Below are positions 19,161 to 28,485 of a stretch of 64,000 nt of DNA, one piece after another; the stretch's first letter is position 1; every line of letters begins with the position of its first letter. Location: contig NZ_JARHUE010000001.1 in the NCBI RefSeq assembly GCF_029222905.1, positions 682,001 to 746,000 on the forward strand, in the 5' to 3' direction. The position numbers and the translations under genes are program-made. Source of the stretch: Neptuniibacter sp. CAU 1671. Lineage in GTDB: Bacteria > Pseudomonadota > Gammaproteobacteria > Pseudomonadales > Balneatricaceae. The notes under the pieces were generated by a model, which saw only the letters and a program-made list of their open reading frames with translations, was not told the DNA's origin and searched no databases.

Positions 19161-20345
19161 TTGAACGTTGAACTGTCAAACCGCGTTAATAATATCAAAC
19201 CCTCTCCTACGCTGGCGGTTACCAACCGTGCAGCCGAACTGCGCGCTGAAGGTAAAAACATTATCGGCCTGGGCGCAGGTGAACCCGATTTCGACACTCC
19301 GGAGCACATTAAACAAGCTGCGATTGAAGCCCTGAACAATGGCTTCACCAAGTACACGGCTGTTGATGGCACTCCGGCGCTGAAAAAAGCGATTATTAAC
19401 AAGTTCAAGCAGGATAACGGCCTGGACTATGAAGCCAACCAGATTCTGGTTTCCTGCGGCGGTAAACAAAGTTTCTTCAACCTGGCCCTGGCCCTGCTGA
19501 ACCCGGGTGACGAGGTTGTTATTCCGGCGCCATATTGGGTGTCTTACCCTGATATGGTCAAAATTGCCGATGCCGAGCCTGTGATCATCACCACTACCCA
19601 GGCCCAGCGTTTCAAAATTACCCCGGCTCAGCTGGATGAAGCGATCACTGACAAAACCCGTCTGGTGGTGCTGAACAGCCCCTCCAACCCAACCGGTGTC
19701 TCTTATTCACTGGAAGAGCTGCAGGCGCTGGGTGAAGTATTGAAAAAATACCCGAATGTACTGATCGCTACCGATGATATGTATGAACATATCCGTCTGA
19801 ATGATGCACCGTTCGTTAACATTCTGAACGCCTGCCCGGATCTGTATGAGCGTACCATCGTGCTGAACGGTGTATCCAAGGCCTACTCAATGACAGGCTG
19901 GCGTATTGGTTATGCCGCAGGTCCTGCCAAGCTGATCGGCGCCATGAAAAAGATTCAGTCCCAGAGCACCTCTAACCCAACCTCCATTGCTCAGGTTGCG
20001 GCGCAGGCAGCACTGGAAGGTTCTCAGGAGTGTGTAGCTGAGATGGTGGCAGCGTTCCGTGAGCGTCACACCTATGTGGTCAACACCCTGAACACCATTC
20101 CCGGCGTTGAGTGCATCGAGGCAGACGGTACCTTTTATGCGTTCCCAAGCTTCCAGCAGATCATCGATAACGACAGCCGTTTTGAAGATGACATCGCCCT
20201 GGCGGAATTCCTGTTGAATGAAGCAGGCGTCGCGCTGGTGCCGGGTTCTGCCTTTGGCGCCCCGGGCAATATGCGTCTGTCATTTGCCACCAGTCTGGAT
20301 GTTCTGAAAGACGCCCTGAGCCGCATCAAGCAGGCACTGGTCTGA
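19161..20345 (+). CDS. Aspartate aminotransferase (class I, subgroup Ib type)
   Basis: A 394-residue PLP-dependent aminotransferase. It has GAGEPDFDTP near the N-terminus, the NSPSNPTG block, and the Schiff-base Lys in NGVSKAYSMTGWRIGY; a C-terminal Arg in NMRLSFATS binds substrate carboxylate. This is the pattern of bacterial subgroup-Ib aspartate transaminases, converting aspartate and 2-oxoglutarate to oxaloacetate and glutamate. Related enzymes can accept prephenate or other acids, so specificity is not certain. The start chosen is a TTG with TGAGGAAC seven bases upstream; no in-frame ATG is available at the expected N-terminus. A strong terminator follows. Confidence 0.92.
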   Translation: MNVELSNRVNNIKPSPTLAVTNRAAELRAEGKNIIGLGAGEPDFDTPEHIKQAAIEALNNGFTKYTAVDGTPALKKAIINKFKQDNGLDYEANQILVSCGGKQSFFNLALALLNPGDEVVIPAPYWVSYPDMVKIADAEPVIITTTQAQRFKITPAQLDEAITDKTRLVVLNSPSNPTGVSYSLEELQALGEVLKKYPNVLIATDDMYEHIRLNDAPFVNILNACPDLYERTIVLNGVSKAYSMTGWRIGYAAGPAKLIGAMKKIQSQSTSNPTSIAQVAAQAALEGSQECVAEMVAAFRERHTYVVNTLNTIPGVECIEADGTFYAFPSFQQIIDNDSRFEDDIALAEFLLNEAGVALVPGSAFGAPGNMRLSFATSLDVLKDALSRIKQALV

Positions 20346-20368
20346 TCTGAGATCTCCCGCTAAGCTGA

Positions 20369-20392
20369 AGCCGGGCCTGTCCCGGCTTTTTT
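20369..20392 (+). terminator. Rho-independent terminator after the aminotransferase gene
   Basis: AGCCGGG, loop CCTGT, CCCGGCT, then a run of Ts. A perfect 7-bp GC-rich stem 24 bases past the stop, typical of intrinsic termination. Confidence 0.92.
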
Positions 20393-20419
20393 ATTCCTGT
20401 TGAATGCCAAGGAGTCCTG

Positions 20420-21316
20420 ATGGCTCATCTGTTACTGTTTCTGACCGTGCTGTTCTGGTCCGGTAACTTTATTCTGGCCCGGGCAATTCATCTGGATATC
20501 CCCCCTATTACCCTGGCCTTCAGCCGCTGGTTACTGGCTCTGTTACTGATTTTGCCCTGGTTATTGCCACGTCTGATCCGGCAGTGGTCCACTATTCGCC
20601 AGCATGCAAAATCACTCTGCTTTTTCGGCATCGTCGGGGTCGCAGGGTTTAACACTCAGGTTTATCTTGGCTTGCAGAACACCACCGCCAGTAATGCCGT
20701 GTTGCTGCAATCCATGGTACCCATCCTGATTGTACTGATCAGCGCCGTACTGCTGGGTGAAAAGGGCCACCCCAGGCAGTGGCTGGGTATTCTGTTGTCG
20801 TTTATGGGCGTCACTGTTCTGATCAGCCAAGGCCAAATGGCCAGCCTGGCCGATCTGCACTTTAACCCCGGAGATCTCTGGATACTGGGCGCTGTAACCG
20901 TCTGGGCGATCTACTCTATCGGCCTGCGCTGGAAACCTAAAGACTTAGACGGTTTCACCTTTTTTGGCGCTACCGTGGTGATCGCCGTCGTGTTTCTACT
21001 GCCGTTCACTCTGTGGGAGCTACAGGATCATCCCACCGCAAACTGGCCCCCATCGGTATGGGGCAGCATTGCCTATATGGCCGTGTTCCCCTCGATTCTC
21101 TCCTATCTGTTCTGGAATAAAGGCGTCGAACTGCTCGGAGCCGCCAAATCCGGTTTATATATCCATCTGATGCCAGTACTGGGGATCAGCCTGTCGATAC
21201 TGCTGCTGGATGAAAAACTCTACCACTTCCATCTGTGGGGCACTTTGCTGATTTTCAGCGGTCTCTATCTGGCGGTTATCTCCAGTCAGAGCAAGTCACT
21301 TCGCTCTGGACGCTAA
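20420..21316 (+). CDS. EamA/DMT-family transporter
   Basis: A 298-residue inner-membrane protein with about ten hydrophobic helices arranged as two EamA repeats (about 5-135 and 150-290). Typical signatures are FWSGNFILAR at the start of repeat one and conserved Gly/Pro-rich pairs in each repeat. Members export amino acids, metabolites or drugs; the substrate cannot be predicted here. The ATG has AAGGAGT four bases upstream. It follows the aminotransferase terminator and precedes dsbB by 62 bp on the same strand, so the two may share a transcript. Confidence 0.9.
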   Translation: MAHLLLFLTVLFWSGNFILARAIHLDIPPITLAFSRWLLALLLILPWLLPRLIRQWSTIRQHAKSLCFFGIVGVAGFNTQVYLGLQNTTASNAVLLQSMVPILIVLISAVLLGEKGHPRQWLGILLSFMGVTVLISQGQMASLADLHFNPGDLWILGAVTVWAIYSIGLRWKPKDLDGFTFFGATVVIAVVFLLPFTLWELQDHPTANWPPSVWGSIAYMAVFPSILSYLFWNKGVELLGAAKSGLYIHLMPVLGISLSILLLDEKLYHFHLWGTLLIFSGLYLAVISSQSKSLRSGR

Positions 21317-21378
21317 GCCGTAGGATTTCAACCTGCTTACCGATATACTTTCCAGATCAACAGGATAGGGACATAACA

Positions 21379-21897
21379 ATGCTGCAAAAACTACAGACAC
21401 TGAGTCACCATGCGGGTTACTGGCTGCTGCTGATCGTGCTCTGTGTAGCCATGGAAGGTGTTGCACTCTACTATCAATATGGACTGGACTATGGCCCCTG
21501 CGTGCTCTGCATCCATATTCGTATCTGGATCGCGGCTCTGTTACTGATCTCTGTAGTCGGCCTGTTTTTAAGACATTGCCCAGTCGCACAACGGATTCTG
21601 CATCCGTTAACTGCGCTTGTGGCTCTGGGCTTGGCCGAACGTTCCTACCAGACACTTGGCGTGGAGCGGGGCTGGATAGAAGGCAGTTGCAGCTTCGACA
21701 CCGGCCTGCCCGCCTGGTTTGCCCTGGACAAGTGGTGGCCTCAGGTGTTTGAACCCTGGGAGACCTGTGGTTATACCCCTGAGCTACTGTTCGGCATCAC
21801 CATGGCTGAAGCCCTGATGGCTTTCTCAGTGGTCTTGATGATCATCAGCCTGACACTGAGCGCAGTACAGTTTCGCTGCAACAAACTGTCACAGTAA
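21379..21897 (+). CDS. dsbB: Disulfide bond formation protein DsbB
   Basis: A 172-residue four-helix inner-membrane protein that reoxidises DsbA and passes electrons to quinone. The first periplasmic pair is C41-V-L-C44 and the second is C104 and C130, the same numbering as E. coli DsbB, so all four catalytic cysteines are present. The start ATG was chosen by homology and an AGGATAGGG site upstream; a longer in-frame extension overlaps the EamA gene and is not used. No dsbA lies in the window. Confidence 0.92.
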   Translation: MLQKLQTLSHHAGYWLLLIVLCVAMEGVALYYQYGLDYGPCVLCIHIRIWIAALLLISVVGLFLRHCPVAQRILHPLTALVALGLAERSYQTLGVERGWIEGSCSFDTGLPAWFALDKWWPQVFEPWETCGYTPELLFGITMAEALMAFSVVLMIISLTLSAVQFRCNKLSQ

Positions 21898-21998
21898 AAC
21901 CGCGACACTTGTACTCTTTTTGCAACAATAGCGCGACATAATGTCCATTATTGGCTTATTTATAAACAAGCTGTTGCAAAACTTTACATAATCACGGA

Positions 21999-22026
21999 TT
22001 GAGGCAATACCTGTAACAGGTAAAAT
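21999..22026 (+). promoter_or_regulatory. Predicted promoter with operator palindrome for the RND operon
   Basis: A candidate -35 TTGAGG (21999-22004) and -10 TAAAAT (22021-22026) are separated by 16 bases. A perfect inverted repeat, TACCTG-TAA-CAGGTA (22008-22022), fills most of the spacer and overlaps the -10. That geometry suits a repressor that blocks RNA polymerase. No regulator gene is adjacent. The promoter lies about 80 bp before the membrane-fusion gene. Confidence 0.45.
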
Positions 22027-22106
22027 AAACTGTTCTATTCCATCAATCGGAATGGTCATCTTATACCTGTTCATACCACCTGCCCTCTAACAGCAAGGAT
22101 TTTGCT

Positions 22107-23189
22107 ATGAAACATCTGCCGCTCTCTTCTATGCGCCCCGCAATGGCTGCATTAATCCTAAGTGTCGTACCCGTTATATCACTGCCTGTATGGGCACAGG
22201 GTCTGCCGGCAGAAGTGGTTCATGTCAAAAAACAGCCACTGGAGCGTCAGATTCGGTCAGTGGGTAACCTGCGTGCCAATGAAGCCATCCTGTTGCGCCC
22301 GGAACAGAGCGGACGTATTGAAAAAGTACTGTTTTCAGAAGGTGAGCCGGTTAAACAGGGTACCGCTCTGTTCCAGCTCGATACCGCGCTATATGAAGCA
22401 GAATATCGCGAAGCGGCCGCCCGTGTTGCACTCAGTAAAACCGATTATGAACGCGCCAGCAGCCTGCTGAAAAAAGGTGTTGGCTCGGTACAGCAACGTG
22501 ACAGCTCACTGGCCCAACTGCGGGTCGATGAAGCCCAACTGGCGCTGGCCAAAACCCGTCTTGACAAAATGTCTGTTCAGGCTCCGTTTGACGGTATTGC
22601 CGGTCTGCGTCTGGTCAGTCCCGGCGATTATGTCAACGTCGGGCAGGATCTGGTGCAACTGACCGACAACAGCACCATGAAAGTCGATTTTAAGGTCGCT
22701 GAAATCTTTCTCGCCGAGCTGCAACCGGATGCGCCGATTGAAGTTGAGGTTGACGCTCTGCCAGGCCGTATTCTGGCCGGCAAAATCTATGCAGTCGCGC
22801 CTGCTGCCGATGCCAGTGCTCATAACATTGAAGTACGCGCCACGCTCCCAAATAAAGATGGCATTCTGCGGCCCGGCCTGTTTGCGCAGATCTCTATTCT
22901 GGTCGAGAAAACCGACAGTCTGACCATTCCCGAGCAGGCCATTGTACCGCAGGGCAAAGCCTTTTTTGTGATGCGGGTAGTTGGCGAAGAACACAAAATC
23001 GAGATGGTGCCTGTCGAACTGGGACAGCGCCGTCCGGGCATTGTGGAGATCAAATCCGGCCTGAATGAGGGCGACATTATCGTTACGGCCGGTCAGCTTA
23101 AACTGCAGCCGGGTATGCCGATCACACCGATTTTTGTTGATGGCAGCCAGACCGAAGCTAAACCCCAGCCCGCCGCTGAGGAGAAATAA
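22107..23189 (+). CDS. RND efflux periplasmic membrane-fusion protein
   Basis: A 360-residue periplasmic adaptor of the HlyD/AcrA type. After a signal peptide (about 1-30) come a lipoyl-like half-motif (RPEQSGRIEKVLFSEGEPV), a coiled-coil hairpin of about 100-165, the second lipoyl half (QAPFDGIAGLRLVSPGDYV) and beta-barrel domains. There is no lipobox Cys. It bridges the permease and the outer-membrane channel. The stop is two bases before the permease start, so translation is coupled. The family usually serves drug, detergent or metabolite efflux; the substrate here is unknown. Confidence 0.95.
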   Translation: MKHLPLSSMRPAMAALILSVVPVISLPVWAQGLPAEVVHVKKQPLERQIRSVGNLRANEAILLRPEQSGRIEKVLFSEGEPVKQGTALFQLDTALYEAEYREAAARVALSKTDYERASSLLKKGVGSVQQRDSSLAQLRVDEAQLALAKTRLDKMSVQAPFDGIAGLRLVSPGDYVNVGQDLVQLTDNSTMKVDFKVAEIFLAELQPDAPIEVEVDALPGRILAGKIYAVAPAADASAHNIEVRATLPNKDGILRPGLFAQISILVEKTDSLTIPEQAIVPQGKAFFVMRVVGEEHKIEMVPVELGQRRPGIVEIKSGLNEGDIIVTAGQLKLQPGMPITPIFVDGSQTEAKPQPAAEEK

Positions 23190-23191
23190 AC

Positions 23192-26100
23192 ATGGTTCTG
23201 TCTGAAATCAGCATCAAGCGCCCGGTACTGGCAACGGTGATGAGCCTGCTGGTGCTGCTGCTTGGCATTATCGGTTACGACCGGCTCACCGTGCGCGAAT
23301 ACCCCAAAATTGACCTGCCGGTGGTTACGGTAGAAACCACCTACCCGGGTGCCAGTGCGTCAATTATAGAAACACAGGTTACGCAGGTAATCGAAGACTC
23401 CCTGTCCGGCATTGAAGGCATCGACTTCATGACTTCGATCAGCCGTTCAGAGCAGTCTCAGATCTCCATCACCTTCAAAATTGAACGTGATCCGGATTCG
23501 GCCGCCGCCGATGTGCGTGACCGCGTCAGCCGTGTACAGGGCCAGTTGCCGGACGATGCGGACGTACCCGTGGTGGCCAAGACGGAAGCGGATGCCCAGC
23601 CGATTATCTGGCTGGCCTTCTCATCTGATCGCCACAGCACCATGGAGGTCACCGAAATTGCCGACCAGCGGGTGAAAGATCAGCTGCAGACCGCCACGGG
23701 TGTGGCCAACGTACTGATCTTTGGTGAACGTAAATACGCCATGCGTATCTGGCTGAATCCAGCCCGGATGGCAGCTTACAACGTGATCCCCGGTGATATT
23801 GAAGCGGCACTGAAAAACCAGAACGTCGAGATTCCAGCGGGCCGTATTGAGTCCAAAGAGCGTGAATTCAGCCTGCTGGCGAAAACCGATGTCAACGACA
23901 TCGAGGCCTTCAAAAAGATCATCATCCGTAATCAGGATGGCTACCCGGTCCGGATTGAAGACGTTGCCCGGGTCGAAATTGCGCCTGAAAGTGAGCGCAA
24001 GCTGACCCGTTATAAAGGCACCACCGCGGTTGCCCTGGGGGTTGTCAAACAATCCACGGCCAACCCGCTGGAGGTTTCCTCCAGCATCCGTGAAAAGCTG
24101 GATCGGGTTATTCCGACCCTGCCGGAAGGGGTGATTGTAGAGGTTGCCTATGATTCATCGATCTTTATCGATGAGTCGATCAAATCGGTCTACCGTACCC
24201 TGATTGAAGCCGGTGTACTGGTGGTGCTGGTGCTGTTTTTCTTCCTGCGCAACGTGCGCGCCACCCTGATACCGGTGCTGACGATTCCGCTGTCGCTGGT
24301 CGGTGCATTTTTTATGATGTATCTGATGAATTTCAGCGTGAACACCCTCACCCTGCTGGCGCTGGTACTGGCGATAGGTCTGGTGGTGGATGATGCGATC
24401 ATCATGCTGGAAAACATCTATCGCCACGTTGAAGAGGGCCAGAATCCAATTCAGGCCGCCTTCAAAGGTGCCAAGGAGATCGGCTTTGCAGTATTAGCCA
24501 CCACTGCAGTACTGGTGGCGGTGTTTGTACCGCTCTCCTTTGCCGAAGGCCGCACCGGAAAACTGTTTACCGAGTTTGCCCTGACCCTGGCTGGCGCTGT
24601 GGTCGTCTCGGCGTTTGTCGCCCTGAGCCTTTCGCCAATGATGTGCTCACGCCTGCTGAAACATGAAAAACGCCACAGCTGGATCTTCAACGTAATTGAG
24701 CGTTTCCTGCATGGCGTGACTGACGGTTATAAATCCCTGCTGGGTAAACTCCTCAGCTCACGGATGCTGGCGCTGGGTCTGATGGCTGTCAGCCTGGTGG
24801 GTGGCACCTATTTTTATACCCAGCTGCCGCAGGAGCTGGCACCCTATGAAGACAGGGGCACCATCCTTAACTTCGCGCTAGCACCGGATGGTTCATCGGT
24901 AGACTTTATCGACCGCTATACCCGCCAGATAGAGGGCATTGTCAGCCAGACACCGGAAACTGACCGTTACTTTGCGGTAGTGGGTTTCCCGTCTGAAACC
25001 AATGCGCTGGTGTTTCAGGGACTGGATCGCTGGGAAGAGCGTACCCGCAAACAGCAGGATATCTCCGCCGAGCAGACACCTAAACTGTACGGCGGCATTC
25101 CTGGCATCATGAGTTTTTCGCTTAACCTGCCATCGCTGGGGCAGAGTTTTATCTCCCGACCGGTGGAGTTTATCGTCAAGTCCAACGGCACCTACGATGA
25201 TCTCAAGCGGATCTCGGATGAACTGATGCAGCGCATCCTGCAAAATCCGGGTTTTCAGCAGCCGGACACTGATCTGAAACTCAACAAACCCGAGCTGCAG
25301 ATTGAGGTTAAACGCGACAAGCTGTCCGATATGGGCATCGATGTCGCGGAACTGGGTCGCACCGTTGAATCCTATATGGCCGGCCGTGAAGTGACGCGCT
25401 TCAAACGGGCAGGCGAGCAATATGAAGTTATCGTCAAGGTTGAAGAGAATCAGCGTCGCGACCCCAGCGATCTGACCGACATCTACGTCCGTAATGATCA
25501 GGGCAACATGGTGCAGCTCTCCAACCTGGTCAGCCTGAATGAAACCGTCGCCCCAAGGGAACTGAACCACTTTGATAAAGTGAAAGCTGTGAAATTTCAG
25601 ACTCAGCTGGCCCCGGATTACAGCCTGGATCAGGCACTGAACTTCCTGGAAACCAATCTGGCAGAGATTGCGCCACAGGCCAGCTTTGACTACAGCGGCA
25701 ACTCCCGTGAGTTCAAGCAATCCAGCAACAGTATGCAGGTCACCTTTGGCCTGGCACTGGTGGTGGTGTTTCTGGTACTGGCGGCGCAGTTCGAGAGTTT
25801 CCGTAACCCGATGATCATCATGCTGTCCGTGCCACCGGCAATTTTTGGTGCACTGATCGCTTTGCATTTCAGTGGCAGCAGCCTGAACGTGTACAGCCAG
25901 ATTGGTCTGGTGACACTGGTAGGTCTGATCACCAAACACGGCATTCTGATTGTGGAGTTTGCCAACCAGCTGCAGGATCAGGGCCGCGCTATCCGCGAAG
26001 CGGTGATGGAAGCCGCCGTGTTGCGTCTGCGTCCGATTCTGATGACCACCGGCGCCACCGTACTCGGTGCCCTGCCTCTGGCTCTGGCCTACGGTGCCGG

Positions 26101-26242
26101 TGCCGAGTCCCGTCACCAGATTGGCTGGGTTATTGTAGGCGGCATGATGTTTGGAACCCTGATCACGTTGTTTGTGATCCCCACCGTTTACAGTTACCTT
26201 GGTAAACGTTCGCTGCTTAATATCGAACCCGAAAAGGATTAA
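23192..26242 (+). CDS. RND efflux permease (HAE1-like)
   Basis: A 1016-residue inner-membrane permease with twelve predicted helices and two large periplasmic loops, the size of MexB/AcrB-class pumps. The proton-relay Asp pair is visible in LVVDDAI in the fourth helix, and a partner Lys lies in the tenth-helix region (TKHGILIVEF). Start ATG follows GAGGAGAAA. It is the central gene of a complete tripartite operon. It belongs to the hydrophobic/amphiphilic exporter class; dye, detergent or drug export is likely but not specific. Confidence 0.95.
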   Translation: MVLSEISIKRPVLATVMSLLVLLLGIIGYDRLTVREYPKIDLPVVTVETTYPGASASIIETQVTQVIEDSLSGIEGIDFMTSISRSEQSQISITFKIERDPDSAAADVRDRVSRVQGQLPDDADVPVVAKTEADAQPIIWLAFSSDRHSTMEVTEIADQRVKDQLQTATGVANVLIFGERKYAMRIWLNPARMAAYNVIPGDIEAALKNQNVEIPAGRIESKEREFSLLAKTDVNDIEAFKKIIIRNQDGYPVRIEDVARVEIAPESERKLTRYKGTTAVALGVVKQSTANPLEVSSSIREKLDRVIPTLPEGVIVEVAYDSSIFIDESIKSVYRTLIEAGVLVVLVLFFFLRNVRATLIPVLTIPLSLVGAFFMMYLMNFSVNTLTLLALVLAIGLVVDDAIIMLENIYRHVEEGQNPIQAAFKGAKEIGFAVLATTAVLVAVFVPLSFAEGRTGKLFTEFALTLAGAVVVSAFVALSLSPMMCSRLLKHEKRHSWIFNVIERFLHGVTDGYKSLLGKLLSSRMLALGLMAVSLVGGTYFYTQLPQELAPYEDRGTILNFALAPDGSSVDFIDRYTRQIEGIVSQTPETDRYFAVVGFPSETNALVFQGLDRWEERTRKQQDISAEQTPKLYGGIPGIMSFSLNLPSLGQSFISRPVEFIVKSNGTYDDLKRISDELMQRILQNPGFQQPDTDLKLNKPELQIEVKRDKLSDMGIDVAELGRTVESYMAGREVTRFKRAGEQYEVIVKVEENQRRDPSDLTDIYVRNDQGNMVQLSNLVSLNETVAPRELNHFDKVKAVKFQTQLAPDYSLDQALNFLETNLAEIAPQASFDYSGNSREFKQSSNSMQVTFGLALVVVFLVLAAQFESFRNPMIIMLSVPPAIFGALIALHFSGSSLNVYSQIGLVTLVGLITKHGILIVEFANQLQDQGRAIREAVMEAAVLRLRPILMTTGATVLGALPLALAYGAGAESRHQIGWVIVGGMMFGTLITLFVIPTVYSYLGKRSLLNIEPEKD

Positions 26243-26255
26243 GGAATACTGAATT

Positions 26256-27551
26256 ATGAAATCACCGTTGATGACATATGCCCTTGTATTGCTGGCCGGT
26301 CACAGTGGAACGTCGCTGGCGGGCGATCTGGCGGATATTTACCAGCAGGCGCTGAGAAATGATCCGCAGTTAAAGTCTGCTGAAGCCAACTATCGGGCCG
26401 GCAGTGAAGCCCTGCCGCAGGCACGTGCCGGATTGCTGCCACAGGCCAGCCTGACGGCCGACACCCGTAAAATTGATACGGACACCACCGAATATAACAA
26501 CCACGGTTACACGGTATCCCTGACCCAGCCGGTATTTGATGCCTCTTCCTGGTTTACCTTCAAGCAGGGCCAGATCCTGACAGAGCAGGCCCTGACGCAG
26601 TTTGAACTGGCGCAGCAGAGTCTGATCCAGAGAACCGTCGAAGCCTATCTGGGTGTACTCAATGCCGACAGTCAGCTGGAAACAGCATTGGCGCAGGAGC
26701 GCGCCATTAAACGCCGTCTGGATCAGGTCAACGCTCAGTTTGAAGTCGGTCTGATCGCCAGCACCGATGTTCAGGAAGCCCAGGCGACCTATGATAATGC
26801 ACTGGTCACCCGTATTTCAGCTCAGGGCGATCTGGATAACAGCTATGAAGCACTGGAACGACTCAGCGGTGAAAGCTATCAGCGGGTTGCATCCCTGAGC
26901 CCCGATTACCCGATTGCGGCACCGGTACCCGCAGCACCTGAGGAATGGCTGGAAAAAGCCTGGCAGGGTAACCTGTCACTGAAAATTGCCCGCTATGGCA
27001 GTGAATCGGCCCGCCGTGCCGCTCAGGCCGCTCGTTCTGACCATTTGCCGGTATTAAGCCTGACCGCCGGTCATGACTACGACAGTGGCAATCTGAGCTT
27101 TGATGATCAAAGCAAAACCGACTCCATCGGCCTGACCCTGAGTGTACCGCTCTATTCCGGGGGTGCCACCGAGTCACGTAGCCGTCAGTTGCAGTACAGC
27201 CTGCAGCAGGCGCAGTTTGATGAAGAGGACGCACTGCGCAATGTCACCCAGACTACCCGCAGCCTGCTGCGTAACCTGAATACCAATGCCCTGCGGGTTG
27301 ATGCACTGAAACAGAGTATCCGTTCCAGCGAACTGGCGCTGAAAGCGACTGAAGAAGGCTACCGGGTGGGTACACGTAACGTAGTGGATGTGCTGCAAGC
27401 GGAACAGCAGCTTTATTCTGCCAAGCGTGACTATGCTTCAGCACGGTTTGAATTTGTCTCCAACCTGATCAGCTTCAAACTGCAGTTGGGCACCCTTTCA
27501 CCCGAAGATATCAACACCCTGGATGGCTGGCTGGAAAGCCCGACTCAGTGA
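26256..27551 (+). CDS. TolC-family outer-membrane efflux channel
   Basis: A 431-residue TolC-type protein. A signal peptide (cleavage near LAG/GDL) is followed by two homologous helical-hairpin halves with the usual Ala/Gln-rich coiled coils and YRVGTRNVVDVLQAEQ near the C-terminus, which is typical of the second OEP repeat. It lies 13 bases after the permease and completes the efflux system. Its 3' end overlaps by seven bases the convergent gene on the other strand, leaving no room for a separate terminator. Confidence 0.94.
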   Translation: MKSPLMTYALVLLAGHSGTSLAGDLADIYQQALRNDPQLKSAEANYRAGSEALPQARAGLLPQASLTADTRKIDTDTTEYNNHGYTVSLTQPVFDASSWFTFKQGQILTEQALTQFELAQQSLIQRTVEAYLGVLNADSQLETALAQERAIKRRLDQVNAQFEVGLIASTDVQEAQATYDNALVTRISAQGDLDNSYEALERLSGESYQRVASLSPDYPIAAPVPAAPEEWLEKAWQGNLSLKIARYGSESARRAAQAARSDHLPVLSLTAGHDYDSGNLSFDDQSKTDSIGLTLSVPLYSGGATESRSRQLQYSLQQAQFDEEDALRNVTQTTRSLLRNLNTNALRVDALKQSIRSSELALKATEEGYRVGTRNVVDVLQAEQQLYSAKRDYASARFEFVSNLISFKLQLGTLSPEDINTLDGWLESPTQ

Positions 27552-28342
27552 ATGATCGGCGGGTCCTCCGGCTCGTCCGGAGGAATGATATGCCCGCTGC
27601 TGTCCAGATCGAACACACCGTGTTCGGCCCCCAGCTCCAGCATCTGCTGGAGCAGCATCCGGGTCAGATGAGCACTGATGATCAACCCGGCTGGCGGATC
27701 ACCCTCAAACAGGTCTTCATCGATCAGATCGTCTTTTCTTAATCCCAGTAACAACGGGTTTTCTGCCACCAGCGGCGCAATATCATCCGGCGCAAATACC
27801 GAATGATTTGAGGAGATATCCAGCGCGGTCTGATAGGCATTGCGCACATGTTGCTCGATGGCATCCAGAAATTCAGCCTCGGCCGCTGCAAAAATATGAG
27901 ACAGTTCGCTGCTGCCCCGCAGCAGGTTGCGTTTTGCAGTTTCTGAAGTGCTGTAATCGACACTGATGGGGTACTGGCTGTTCTGCTGCAGTTCCTCTTC
28001 ATCGACCAGAATCTGGCCCTGATCATCCACATCCACCCAGTCACGCTCTGCCGCCACCGCCAGCAGCCCTTCCAGCGCCGCTGCAAGAATATTGCTGCAG
28101 ATAATAATGCCTACTGAGGGGTTCTCATTTTCCTGCTGGTTCATGATCAGATCACCGGCCCGGGCGGCCAGCAAAGAGGGGTCCTGCTCAATGATTTCGG
28201 CCAGCAGGTCACCGTCAAGGAACAAGCGTTCGTGACAGAGGCGCTCCGCCGTCAGGTAGGGTTCGATAAAACCATTTGTCCGCATCCGCTCGATGTATTC
28301 AATGCGAATCTCTTCAAGCAGGGTGGTGAGTAATCCACTCAT
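27545..28342 (-). CDS. Unknown acidic protein with internal duplication
   Basis: A 265-residue, strongly acidic cytoplasmic protein. Two regions align: about residues 40-115 and 180-255 share the order of a hydrophobic helix ending in D-I/L, an ENP/QDPSLL motif, a P-x-x-G-I/L-I-I patch, an alpha-helix rich in Leu and Ala, and an xVD/FDLDxxGxI turn. This suggests duplication of a roughly 75-residue domain. The C-terminus is Pro/Asp/Glu-rich. The ATG has AAGGA eight bases upstream. It lies downstream of another unknown gene and dcd on the same strand. I do not recognise a family. Confidence 0.72.
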   Translation of the reverse strand: MSGLLTTLLEEIRIEYIERMRTNGFIEPYLTAERLCHERLFLDGDLLAEIIEQDPSLLAARAGDLIMNQQENENPSVGIIICSNILAAALEGLLAVAAERDWVDVDDQGQILVDEEELQQNSQYPISVDYSTSETAKRNLLRGSSELSHIFAAAEAEFLDAIEQHVRNAYQTALDISSNHSVFAPDDIAPLVAENPLLLGLRKDDLIDEDLFEGDPPAGLIISAHLTRMLLQQMLELGAEHGVFDLDSSGHIIPPDEPEDPPIIH

Positions 28343-28485
28343 CGGCGGTCCTTCCAGTCACTGAGAAATAAGACACTACAAGAGCTCATCAGGTAGCTTA
28401 CAGATCAGTTGCTACCACAATGGTTGAATTTACCGTGCGGCGCAAGCCTAAAGCCCCGATGAACAGGAAAATCCGGCGTGCAAAA

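Noticed and set aside
21889..22074. 61-residue minus-strand frame in the dsbB-RND intergenic region
   Set aside because: It overlaps the predicted RND promoter, has no supporting ribosome site and no recognisable features.
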